Below, piece by piece: positions 7,750 to 17,076 of a stretch of 56,920 nt of DNA; the first letter of the stretch is position 1, and every line of letters begins with the position of its first letter. The stretch lies in the NCBI GenBank assembly GCA_022684035.1, contig JAJHSB010000033.1, positions 1 through 56,920 on the forward strand, written 5' to 3'. The position numbers and the translations under genes were made by a program. Under the pieces are notes generated by a model that was not told where the DNA came from, did not search any database, and saw only the letters and a list, made by a program, of their open reading frames with translations. Source of the DNA: Candidatus Acetothermia bacterium (GTDB taxonomy: Bacteria; Bipolaricaulota; Bipolaricaulia; UBA7950).

Positions 7750-9369
7750 TTGATGAAAATACAGCGTTCTATCAGTATAGGAGGATGGATAGCGCTTGCG
7801 TTGGCGTTGAGCGCGGCTTTGTGGGCCAACAAAGAGCGAAACGCTTGGGAGAGAGAATATCGCGGTATCACTCTGGCAGTTCATTTTGATCAGCGGTCTT
7901 ATAACAGTAAGTCTCTTTCATTTACTGAATTGGCACAAGCGGGAATAGACAGCATTCTGCTTCCCACTTCAAAGAGTATCGCTGATATAGCAATTATTGC
8001 GGCTGAGATAAATGCCGCAGGTCTTTCTCTCTACCTCTTTGTCGATCACGCGCGGCAATCAGAGGAAGAGTGGCAATCGCTGATCAATCTGGTGCATCCG
8101 CAAATTATCATATTAGATTCCACTCTCCAGTTGCAAGATGGGATAAGCAGCCTTGCAGCGGTAGTTACTGATAAATCCCTACCAGACCAGTCTGCGATTC
8201 AACTGGGAATGATCGAATTTTCTGACTTAACTATCATCCAGTACCTGTGGTGTCAGGGATGGCGCGATGTCATCCGTTTCCATGAAATAACAATCGAAGA
8301 GCTGCTGCCAATGGAAGAGAGAGAGATAATCGCCCGATGGCGTCGCGCTGTGCGGGAACGAAATATCCGTGGCCTTATTCTCCAGCCACTTCCGCACCTA
8401 TCTTTAGCAGAGAACCTCGCCTATTTCGCCCAAGTACACTCAGTAGTAAGTGCGATGGGATTTCAATCGAGAGCGCCAATATCCCTGCCATCGCCGCAAA
8501 GTCCGCTCATTCCCTTCGTGATCGGTATTGGTGTAAGCGCATTGCTGCTCCTCATCGCCCTGAAGCTACAACCGCAAAGAGCAACTATTTACCTACTGGG
8601 AAGTATAATCATAATTGGATTTGCTTTTTTGCTTCCGCTCGATAGCGTCATTGCGCGACAGACGATCGCCCTGCTGATCGCCCTACTTATGCCTCCTTTT
8701 GCCATACTCCTGCTGCTGCCGCGATTAAGCAACCGCAAAGGTTGGCAAGCGGGGATAATGACGGTTGTTCTGTTCTCTCTTATCTCCTTAAGCGCAGGAT
8801 TACTCATCAGTGCTCTTTTAGCTTCGCCTGCTTTTCTCGTCAAGGTACATCAATTTCGCGGTGTAAAACTTGCTCTGTCTCTTCCGCTTATCTTTACTGC
8901 GATTATCTATTATCGCGATGGTGGTTTCAGTTTGTTTTACCAACCTTTATCCCGGTTGCGTCGACCGAGCAAGTTATTCTTTATTGCTGCACTAATAGTG
9001 GTATTAGCGATCGTGATTCTCCGCAGTGGTGCTTACGGCTTGATATATCTGGAATTTGAAATGGCTATCCGGCAATTATTGGAAGAGACGCTTTACGCGC
9101 GGCCGCGATTCAAGGAGTTTCTGTTCGGCCACCCACTCTTATTCCTCGCTGCTGCGAGTACAGTGAGTAGTTTTAAGAGCATCGCTGTCGTGCTGGGAAT
9201 GGTAGGACAAGTATCAATCATCAACACCTTTGCCCATGCCCATACACCGATTTATCTCTCGCTGTTGCGCACTGGAAATGGGTTATTATTAGGGCTTCTT
9301 GCCGGCGGAGTGGTATATCTCGGTATTAAGTACGGTAAAAAGATACTTATTTGGTGTCAAGGTCGGTAA
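7750..9369 (+). CDS. Polytopic membrane protein, DUF5693-like
   Basis: 539 aa; N-terminal TM plus soluble domain (GITLAVHFDQRSYNSKSLSFTELAQAGIDSILLP), then multiple C-terminal TM helices. Confidence 0.55.
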   Translation: MMKIQRSISIGGWIALALALSAALWANKERNAWEREYRGITLAVHFDQRSYNSKSLSFTELAQAGIDSILLPTSKSIADIAIIAAEINAAGLSLYLFVDHARQSEEEWQSLINLVHPQIIILDSTLQLQDGISSLAAVVTDKSLPDQSAIQLGMIEFSDLTIIQYLWCQGWRDVIRFHEITIEELLPMEEREIIARWRRAVRERNIRGLILQPLPHLSLAENLAYFAQVHSVVSAMGFQSRAPISLPSPQSPLIPFVIGIGVSALLLLIALKLQPQRATIYLLGSIIIIGFAFLLPLDSVIARQTIALLIALLMPPFAILLLLPRLSNRKGWQAGIMTVVLFSLISLSAGLLISALLASPAFLVKVHQFRGVKLALSLPLIFTAIIYYRDGGFSLFYQPLSRLRRPSKLFFIAALIVVLAIVILRSGAYGLIYLEFEMAIRQLLEETLYARPRFKEFLFGHPLLFLAAASTVSSFKSIAVVLGMVGQVSIINTFAHAHTPIYLSLLRTGNGLLLGLLAGGVVYLGIKYGKKILIWCQGR

Positions 9370-9481
9370 AGACGGGAAATTTTTAGGGTTATAGATCGCT
9401 ATTGACTTTTTCCTTATTTCAATAGAGAATAAAATGATTGGATATGATTTAATCTCTCGCAAAGATAATCCGGAGGAAGTG

Positions 9482-10918
9482 ATGGCACAGCAGCAACTGG
9501 ATAGTGCACAAATTAGCGATCTATGGCGCAAAGCACGCTCTCTGTTGAATGATCGTGTTCTTCAAGCATGCCTCCCGCACAACTCAAAGCACATTGCCCT
9601 GGGAGAAGATACTGTCAAGATCAGGGTGGATAGTGAATTTAAGAAAGAGTACTGCTATCAAAAACTGGCTAAATTAGAGAAGATAGTGGGAGAAATTTTT
9701 GGAAAACGCTATGTCATTATCACAGAACTGCCTTTGATCGAAGAACTCGATCAAGTAAAAGAGGAACCCAAACTGCATACCAAGTTATCTGTATTAGGAA
9801 AAGAAGAGAGACAAACAGAGAAGGAACAGAAGCCGTATACTAAGATAGCTGTATTAGGAATTGGAGATGGCGGGTTAAACGCGATCAACAGGATGAAAGA
9901 ACAAGGTCTCCGCGGCGTCACATTGATCGCACTCGACACCGACCGTCAAATCCTGAGTATCTCCTCAGCCGACAAGAAAGTACAAATGGGAGCGGAGCTC
10001 ACAGCTGGCAGAGGGACTGGGGGTGACCTCAAGAAAGGTGAATTAGCAACAGAAGAATCTCGCTGGGAAATCTCATCCCTGCTTGCAGGAATGGATCTTG
10101 TTTTTCTTGCCTGCGGCCTCGGTGGAGGAACAGGAACGAGTGCTACTCCGATGATCGCCCAGATTGCGAAGGAAGCAGGAGCATTGACAATCGGGGTAGT
10201 CACGCAGCCATTCTCATTTGAGGGGATGATTCGCCAACAGAGAGCTGAGCAAGGATTACTCAAATTGCGGCAGACTGCCGATGTAACGATTGCAATCTCC
10301 AATGATCGTTTACTAGAGACAGCTCCAAAAGGATTATCGATGATTCAAGCATTTAAGCTCGCTGACAGTGTTTTGCACCAAGGCGTACGTGGAATCTCTG
10401 ATTTAATAACGATTCCGGGAATCGTTAATCTTGATTTCGCCGACATCCGTAGTGTTCTCGCTGGTGCAGGAACAGCAATGATGGGAATAGGTGAGGCACA
10501 AGGAGAACAACGCGGTCTTACTGCAGCAAAGTTAGCATCTTCTAATCCACTACTTGACGGTGGAACGATCCGCGGAGCACAGAAATTAATCATGAATGTA
10601 ACCGGCGGCACCGATATGACTTTAGATGAGGTGACGCAAGCCGCTGACCTGATCCGTAAAGCAACTATATCTGAATGTGAAATCATCTTTGGTGCAGTGG
10701 TAGATGAACGACTGACAGGTCGTCTGAAAATTACGGTGATTGCTACCGCCTTTCAAGCGGTCACGGAAAAACCGCTGCGCACCGCCTACAAGAAGCGCGA
10801 GCGAATATCAACGACCAATCTGGAAGTTCCAACCTTCTTGCGCCGCCAACAGCAAGAAGAGAAAGAGACAAAGAAAGAGACAAAGAAAGAAATAAGAGGA
10901 CAGAATTTAAAAAGATGA
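9482..10918 (+). CDS. ftsZ: Cell division GTPase FtsZ with an extra N-terminal DnaA-domain-I/DnaX-tau-like domain
   Basis: TKIAVLGIGDGGLNAINRM, LGGGTGTS, VNLDFADIRSVL (T7 loop), C-terminal peptide LEVPTFLRR. Start set at 9482 because of SD GGAGGA just upstream; the ORF track start at 9434 is an alternative. Confidence 0.88.
   Translation: MAQQQLDSAQISDLWRKARSLLNDRVLQACLPHNSKHIALGEDTVKIRVDSEFKKEYCYQKLAKLEKIVGEIFGKRYVIITELPLIEELDQVKEEPKLHTKLSVLGKEERQTEKEQKPYTKIAVLGIGDGGLNAINRMKEQGLRGVTLIALDTDRQILSISSADKKVQMGAELTAGRGTGGDLKKGELATEESRWEISSLLAGMDLVFLACGLGGGTGTSATPMIAQIAKEAGALTIGVVTQPFSFEGMIRQQRAEQGLLKLRQTADVTIAISNDRLLETAPKGLSMIQAFKLADSVLHQGVRGISDLITIPGIVNLDFADIRSVLAGAGTAMMGIGEAQGEQRGLTAAKLASSNPLLDGGTIRGAQKLIMNVTGGTDMTLDEVTQAADLIRKATISECEIIFGAVVDERLTGRLKITVIATAFQAVTEKPLRTAYKKRERISTTNLEVPTFLRRQQQEEKETKKETKKEIRGQNLKR
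9761..9880 (+). repeat. 60-bp degenerate tandem duplication in the ftsZ linker/first beta strand
   Basis: gaggaacccaaactgcataccaagttatctgtattaggaa versus aaggaacagaagccgtatactaagatagctgtattaggaa, offset exactly 60 bp; protein LHTKLSVLGK / PYTKIAVLGI. Confidence 0.85.
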
Positions 10919-11045
10919 ATGGGGAATGGTGAAGAGAAATCACTTCCCTTTGGCAACTATCGCCTTATCAAACCGTTGATATTCTCATTTACTATTGACT
11001 ACTTACTTAAGGTGGATAGATTTAAAGTCTGAAGGTGAAAGGCTA

Positions 11046-11077
11046 ACGTAGGGGTACGGCATGCCGTGCCCCTACGT
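11046..11077. repeat. 32-bp near-perfect palindrome
   Basis: ACGTAGGGGTACGGCATGCCGTGCCCCTACGT; a single T/G non-complementary pair; a partial copy (gtaggggcacggca) lies near 7379. Confidence 0.9.
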
Positions 11078-11229
11078 GTTGTTCAAAGAGCCAATGTGAC
11101 AATGCGAGTTGTTTAGTTATTTATCATAAAGTATAATTATATTGATTATAATCACATTACAGAATGATGATTATATTTCAGAAATAGACTGGTAATCTGT
11201 AAAAGCGATTTGCAGTGAGGAGAATTTTA

Positions 11230-13005
11230 ATGTCAAAGTACCATATTGGAATTGATATCGGATCACTTACAATTAAAGTAGTTGTGCTGGATGATGCCGA
11301 TCAGGTACGGGCAAAGATTTATCGCCCTTCTCACGGATCACCGCTGCCCGTTGCCAAAGCAGCCTTAGAAGAATTATTCACCGAGATTGCGCCGGCAGAT
11401 ATTAATGGTTTTGTCGCCACGGGATCAGGAGGACGCAAGCTGGCACAGATATTGAAGATCAATCATATCAATGAATTAATTGCGCAAACAAAAGCGGTAC
11501 AACGGTATTACCCAAAAGTGCGTACAGTAATTGAAATCGGTGGACAAGATTCTAAACTTCTGCTTCTCGGCGAGGAAGGAGGTCAACTGATACTCCAAGA
11601 TTTCTCACTCAATACACAATGTGCTGCTGGTACCGGTTCTTTCCTGGAACAGCAGGCCCAGCGGCTCGAACTTACGATCGAGGAATTCTCTCATCGTGCT
11701 ACACAGGCAGAGAATCCACCCAATATCGCCGGACGGTGCGCTGTCTTTGCCAAGTCGGATATCATTCACCTCCAGCAGGTGGGAACACCGCTAAATGAGA
11801 TCTTGGCCGGCTTATGCTTCGCCTTGGCGCGTAATTTCCGCAGTGATATCGGACGGGGGAAAGAATTCGTCAAGCCGATTCTCTTTCAAGGTGGAGTCTC
11901 ACTTAATCAAGGAATGATCAAGGCATTTGAGAAGATTCTTGATCTTGAGCAAGGAGAATTGATTATCCCCGAACACAATGTTTTGATGGCAGCGCTCGGG
12001 GCGGTTATTATCGACAAAGAACGGCGTGCGCGTGAGAGTCGGCGGGGTCATACCAACAACGATCAATCACCGAATATCGCCGCCAATTATCTGCAATCTC
12101 TTACTGATGCAATCGCTGAGCAGACAAACTACATTCATACTCCCCATACAAAGTTATCGATGCCCATAAAAGTAGGTAACAATTACCGCATTGCGCGTAC
12201 GACCGCTAACGGTCAACTGTGCGCATACTTAGGTATAGATGTCGGCTCGATCAGTACTAAAGCGGTGGCGATCGATAAAGAAGGACGACTGATAGCGCGT
12301 GTTTATTTACGTACTTCTGGTGATCCATTGCAGGCGGTACAAAGATGTTTATCCAAATTGCACGAGGATGCAGCAACGATGCTGCGTAATGTGCGCGGGG
12401 TAGGTGTGACCGGCTCCGGACGGGAGTTGATCGGTAAATTCGTTGGCGCTGATATAATAAAAAACGAAATTACCGCACAGGTCCGCGCCGCTGTGGCTAT
12501 CGACCCGAGAGTGGATACGATAATTGAAATTGGTGGACAAGACTCAAAGTATATCCGTCTGGAAAACGGGATCGTCGTTGACTTTACGTTGAATAAAGTC
12601 TGCGCCGCAGGCACAGGATCATTCTTGGAAGAACAGGCAGCACGATTAGGAATCGCAATCGCGGACTTCAGTGCGTTAGCACTTAACAGTGATCAGCCGA
12701 ATCGATTGGGAGAACGGTGTACGGTCTTTATTGAATCCGACCTGATCCATCACCAGCAACAAGGTTCATCAAAGAATGATCTCGTTGCCGGACTGGCATA
12801 CTCAGTCGCTTATAATTATTTAAACCGGGTTGTGGGCGACAAATCAATTGGCGAGCACGTATTCTTTCAAGGCGGAGTAGCTGGAAATGACGCTGTTGTT
12901 GCCGCTTTCCGCAATCTGCTCGGTCGAGAGATAATAGTTCCGGAACACCATGAACTCACAGGAGCGTATGGTATTGCGTTGATAACGCAAGAGGAGATGA
13001 AATGA
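11230..13005 (+). CDS. Acyl-CoA dehydratase activase with two BadF/BadG/BcrA/BcrD ATPase domains
   Basis: Two internal repeats each carrying GIDIGSLTIKVV/GIDVGSISTKAV, IEIGGQDSK, CAAGTGSFLE and GRCAVFAKSDIIH/ERCTVFIESDLIH. ATG at 11230 preferred (SD AGGAG) over GTG at 11215. Confidence 0.88.
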   Translation: MSKYHIGIDIGSLTIKVVVLDDADQVRAKIYRPSHGSPLPVAKAALEELFTEIAPADINGFVATGSGGRKLAQILKINHINELIAQTKAVQRYYPKVRTVIEIGGQDSKLLLLGEEGGQLILQDFSLNTQCAAGTGSFLEQQAQRLELTIEEFSHRATQAENPPNIAGRCAVFAKSDIIHLQQVGTPLNEILAGLCFALARNFRSDIGRGKEFVKPILFQGGVSLNQGMIKAFEKILDLEQGELIIPEHNVLMAALGAVIIDKERRARESRRGHTNNDQSPNIAANYLQSLTDAIAEQTNYIHTPHTKLSMPIKVGNNYRIARTTANGQLCAYLGIDVGSISTKAVAIDKEGRLIARVYLRTSGDPLQAVQRCLSKLHEDAATMLRNVRGVGVTGSGRELIGKFVGADIIKNEITAQVRAAVAIDPRVDTIIEIGGQDSKYIRLENGIVVDFTLNKVCAAGTGSFLEEQAARLGIAIADFSALALNSDQPNRLGERCTVFIESDLIHHQQQGSSKNDLVAGLAYSVAYNYLNRVVGDKSIGEHVFFQGGVAGNDAVVAAFRNLLGREIIVPEHHELTGAYGIALITQEEMK

Positions 13006-15500
13006 CTACAACAACAAAATTCCGTGGCTTTGAATTGGCGGAACACTCATATAAAACAGCGCACTTTACCTGTGATTTATGCTCCAATCTCTGTAAAATT
13101 ACCCGAGTTACTCTGCAAGACGAAGAGTCACTCTACCATGGAGCACGCTGTGGCCGATTCGACAGCCTGGTTGAAAAGGCGCATACCCACCACCATCCTG
13201 ATCTCTTTGCGGCGCGCAATCAGATTATTTTCGATCCTGAGAATACAGGATTAAAAATCGAAAAAGAGATATCTTTACCTCCGTATAGCGGGCAAGTCCG
13301 CGGTCGTATCGGTATTCCACGCACCCTTGCGCTGTGGGATAAATTCCCTTTTTTCGCTGCTTATTTCCGTGTGCTCGGCTATGAGATCATTCTCTCGCCG
13401 ATGACCGGGCAAAAGATTATCCATAATTCGGTGCAGGCGGCAGAGCCGAATATTTGCCTGCCGGCAAAGATAACTCATGGTCATGTCGAGATGCTGCTCA
13501 ACAAAGAGATTGATCATATCTTCCTCCCTGCTCTGATTGACATTGATCACGCCAATACACAGACGCGCACGAATTACACCTGCCCACTTATCCAGACCCA
13601 GCCCTGTATTATAAAAAGTCAGTTTGACTTCGCTGCGCACGGCGTCAACCTAATCGAGACTCCGTTCCATTTCTATCATGAAGCGAAAGTGAGGAAGGAA
13701 TTAACAGAGTTGGGACGTAGTCTCATTAAAAATCGAGCAACAGTCAGGCACGCGATTAACACAGGGTTTAACGCACAGCAAAATGCATATACTGCTCTGC
13801 AGCGACTTGGATCTAAGGCATTTGCTTGCATAGAAACCGGAAGTTTGGGGATAGTCATTTTAGGACGCCCTTATAATAGCTGTGATCATGGGATCAGTCT
13901 GGAAATTTCGCAGAAGCTACGCAAGCTCGGCGTTCTTCCCATCCCAATCGATATTCTCCCTTGGAATACGATCGATGTCGATAGAGATTACCCGCATATG
14001 CAGTGGCACAGCGGCAAGCGGATCATCGCCGCTGCTAAACTCGTTCAGCAAACGGATAATCTATACGGCTTATATCTCTCGCACTTTAATTGTGGACCAG
14101 ACTCGTTTATTCTCCATTATGTCAAAGAAATTTTAACCGGCAAACCATTCCTCAATCTTGAACTCGATGAACACAGTGCTGACGCAGGAGTAATTACTCG
14201 CTGTGAAGCGTTCCTCGACTCACTGACGTTATCGAAAGAGCGAGTCAACCGACAAGGACGATCCTCTCCCGTCTCCGCCCATTCGAAAACAGAACTCGAT
14301 CCCAGCAAGAAACTCTATCTGCCCAATATGCTTGACCATCATCACGCGATTGAAGGGGCATTGATCCATTTTGGCATCGACGCAGAGACTCTTCCGCCGC
14401 CCGATAAAGAGAGTATCATCTTAGGCCGTCAATATGCCACTGGTGGAGAGTGTTTACCATTCATCATCACTGCGGGTGATTTTATCAAACTCGTCACAAA
14501 GCCGGATTTTGATCCGGAAAAATCATCTCTGTTTATGGCAACGAGCAGCGGACCATGTCGCTTTTGCCATTATTTTGCCGCGCAAAAGTTGATCATGCGC
14601 AAACTGGGCGTTAAGGTTGACCTTGTCACACTTGAGTCGTACAGTGGCTACTCAATGAAAAGTTTAGGATCGTCATTCAGGCGGGCGACTTGGGATGGAA
14701 TAGTTGCGATAGATATGCTGCAGAAACTATTGTGGAAGACCCGGCCTTATGAAGCCGAGCGAGGTAGCACCGATATAGTATACCAACGAGCACTCAAAGA
14801 GATTCGTGCTGCGCTGATAAGCAACGGCCGCGCCGGCCTGATTTCATCATTACCCAAAATTATTACCCCGTTCAAGACGATAAAGCAGATTGAGGAAGAG
14901 AGACCATTGATCGGGATAGTAGGCGAGATCTACTTGCGCGTCAATGAGTTCAGCAACAGCAACCTTGCGCGACTGGTCGAAGAACTGGGCGGCGAAGCAC
15001 GTGTTGCACCGATGAGCGAATGGATTGCCTACACTAACTATAAAAAGGTCGGGGATACATGGGAGAAGCGGGAGATCAAAGCCCATCTCAAAGCACAGAT
15101 TGAAAAGAAGTTTCTCTCGCTCGATGAACATGCGATCGCACGTCTATTCAAAGAACAATTATCAGCGAATGATCTGGAAGAACCATTGACTGCGCAAGTC
15201 ATTGCCCACAGTGATCCCTATATCTCTGACGCCTATCGGGGAGAACCAGTACTGACAGTCGGTAAAGCGATCGACTATACGATCAAGGGATTTGATGGCA
15301 TTTTGAATGTAATGCCTTTTTCATGTATGCCCGGCGCAATGGTCAGTGCCGTCTCTACGTTGATAAAATGTGATTATCACTTACCCTGGTTGAACCTCAC
15401 ATTCGACGGCCAAGAACAGACCAATCTCCGTACGCGATTAGAGGCATTTCTCCATCAGGCGCAGGTACACAAAGAGAGACGTTCTGCAGTAATAAAGTGA
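13002..15500 (+). CDS. Acyl-CoA dehydratase activase-related protein (DUF2229-type C-terminal part of large HgdC-like proteins)
   Basis: 832 aa; CDLCSNLCKI, GRIGIPRTLALWDKFPFFAAYFRVLGYEIILSP, GEIYLRVNEFSNSNL, NVMPFSCMPGAMVS; ATGA overlap with the upstream gene. Confidence 0.82.
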   Translation: MTTTTKFRGFELAEHSYKTAHFTCDLCSNLCKITRVTLQDEESLYHGARCGRFDSLVEKAHTHHHPDLFAARNQIIFDPENTGLKIEKEISLPPYSGQVRGRIGIPRTLALWDKFPFFAAYFRVLGYEIILSPMTGQKIIHNSVQAAEPNICLPAKITHGHVEMLLNKEIDHIFLPALIDIDHANTQTRTNYTCPLIQTQPCIIKSQFDFAAHGVNLIETPFHFYHEAKVRKELTELGRSLIKNRATVRHAINTGFNAQQNAYTALQRLGSKAFACIETGSLGIVILGRPYNSCDHGISLEISQKLRKLGVLPIPIDILPWNTIDVDRDYPHMQWHSGKRIIAAAKLVQQTDNLYGLYLSHFNCGPDSFILHYVKEILTGKPFLNLELDEHSADAGVITRCEAFLDSLTLSKERVNRQGRSSPVSAHSKTELDPSKKLYLPNMLDHHHAIEGALIHFGIDAETLPPPDKESIILGRQYATGGECLPFIITAGDFIKLVTKPDFDPEKSSLFMATSSGPCRFCHYFAAQKLIMRKLGVKVDLVTLESYSGYSMKSLGSSFRRATWDGIVAIDMLQKLLWKTRPYEAERGSTDIVYQRALKEIRAALISNGRAGLISSLPKIITPFKTIKQIEEERPLIGIVGEIYLRVNEFSNSNLARLVEELGGEARVAPMSEWIAYTNYKKVGDTWEKREIKAHLKAQIEKKFLSLDEHAIARLFKEQLSANDLEEPLTAQVIAHSDPYISDAYRGEPVLTVGKAIDYTIKGFDGILNVMPFSCMPGAMVSAVSTLIKCDYHLPWLNLTFDGQEQTNLRTRLEAFLHQAQVHKERRSAVIK

Positions 15501-15547
15501 CACTAAACTCAATCAGGTGAGCATAACAACTATGCACCCCTCTATTT

Positions 15548-15910
15548 TTAGACTGGTCGCTGCCGCTGTAGAGAACGCCGGGCACGTGGCGGCCCGATGA
15601 TCTCCGTTAAAATGACAGCATCAATCAGAGTCCGCCGGTTACGCAGCAAGTGTGTAATACCTTCGCTGCGGCGGGAAAGAGAGTCACGCGGAACCTTTTG
15701 CCTATCTTTGAGCTCCAAACTCCTCTGAATCTCAGCGTTCTCCTTCCGCAGTTTGGCATTCTCTTCCCTGAACCTGGCATTCTCTTGCGTCAGTCGCTGT
15801 ATCTCGATAATGATCTTCTGGTAATCCTCTCTTTCCAGGAAGATTACATCCTCGTGAGTTATGTCATCTATGGGAATGCGCAACGGGAGTCGCATCATAT
15901 TAACCACCAA
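15548..15910 (-). CDS. Hypothetical coiled-coil protein
   Basis: 120 aa with heptad-rich QENARFREENAKLRKENAEIQR segment and basic C-terminus; no confident family. Confidence 0.45.
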   Translation of the reverse strand: MVVNMMRLPLRIPIDDITHEDVIFLEREDYQKIIIEIQRLTQENARFREENAKLRKENAEIQRSLELKDRQKVPRDSLSRRSEGITHLLRNRRTLIDAVILTEIIGPPRARRSLQRQRPV

Positions 15911-15995
15911 AATAGATCCGATAGCAAGATTTCAGAAGCAAGACTATATTGGGTCAACGGTTACTCCGATCTCCTGTTGTTAACTTACTTCCTGG

Positions 15996-17060
15996 TTATT
16001 TCTTTCCACCGGGTTCTTTTTCTGCGGGTACTTTCGAAATGGAGGTACGCATCTCAGTATCAGCCATGATATTGCGCATGTTATAATAATCCATTATCCC
16101 CAGATTTCCTGCTTTGAACGCCTCAGCTATTGCTTGCGGCACGAGGACTTCGGCTTCGACAACTTTGGCCCGCATCTCCTGCACCAGGGCAAGCATTTCT
16201 TGCTCTTTGGCCACGGCCATTGCACGTCGCTCTTCTGCCTTTGCTTGTGCAATCTGTTTGTCAGCCTCTGCCTGATCTATCTGCAGTGCGGCGCCGATGT
16301 TCTTCCCTACATCGACATCAGCGATATCGATCGAGAGGATTTCAAATGCGGTGCCGGCATCGAGCCCCTTTTCCAGAACACGCCTAGATATCGAATCCGG
16401 ATTTTCCAGCACTAATTTGTGGCTCTCTGCTGAACCGATAGTGGTAACGATCCCCTCGCCAACACGGGCCAAGACAGTTGCTTCACCGGCTCCTCCGATC
16501 AGCCGCTCGATATTGGCGCGTACTGTAACTTTGGATTTAGCCTTGAGCTCGATGCCGTCTTTGGCCACTGCCGCCACAACCGGTGTTTCGAGCACTCTCG
16601 GATTTACACTCATCTGCACCGCTTCCAGAACATTGCGTCCGGCAAGGTCGATCGCTGCCGCGCGCTCAAAGGGTAATGGTATCTGGGCGCGCTGTGCGGC
16701 AATGAGTGCATCTACAACGCGACTTACATTCCCTCCTGCCAGAAAATGGGCCTCCAGCTTGTCGCTCTCTGCTTTTAAACCGGCCTTGACCGATTTGATC
16801 ATCGCCAGTACGATGAGTGCCGGCGGTACTTTACGCAAGCGCATCCCGATTAGAGCGCCGATTCCGATCGGTACTTTGGCTGCCAAGGCAGAGATCCATA
16901 GCCTGACCGGGATAAAACTGCCGATGATCAGTATGACAACGACAGCTATTCCAATAAGGATTAGTGTGATATTCCCTCCATTCATGTGAAAAACCTCCTC
17001 TAAAAAAATGCCAACAATTGTCCCAGCTATTCCCGTGAGTAGCCATTTCCAGAAAAACAT
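15996..17060 (-). CDS. floA: Flotillin-like protein FloA
   Basis: 354 aa; [31 protein letters not shown]...[38 protein letters not shown]; adjacent to an nfeD gene. Confidence 0.9.
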   Translation of the reverse strand: MFFWKWLLTGIAGTIVGIFLEEVFHMNGGNITLILIGIAVVVILIIGSFIPVRLWISALAAKVPIGIGALIGMRLRKVPPALIVLAMIKSVKAGLKAESDKLEAHFLAGGNVSRVVDALIAAQRAQIPLPFERAAAIDLAGRNVLEAVQMSVNPRVLETPVVAAVAKDGIELKAKSKVTVRANIERLIGGAGEATVLARVGEGIVTTIGSAESHKLVLENPDSISRRVLEKGLDAGTAFEILSIDIADVDVGKNIGAALQIDQAEADKQIAQAKAEERRAMAVAKEQEMLALVQEMRAKVVEAEVLVPQAIAEAFKAGNLGIMDYYNMRNIMADTEMRTSISKVPAEKEPGGKK

Positions 17061-17076
17061 CTAGAGCCTTTTAATT

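Noticed and set aside
10761-10943. Minus ORF with LSLSLSLSLS repeat
   Set aside because: Antisense of the GA-rich ftsZ tail; no independent evidence.
16297-16989. 230-aa plus ORF opposite floA
   Set aside because: Low-complexity antisense shadow of floA.
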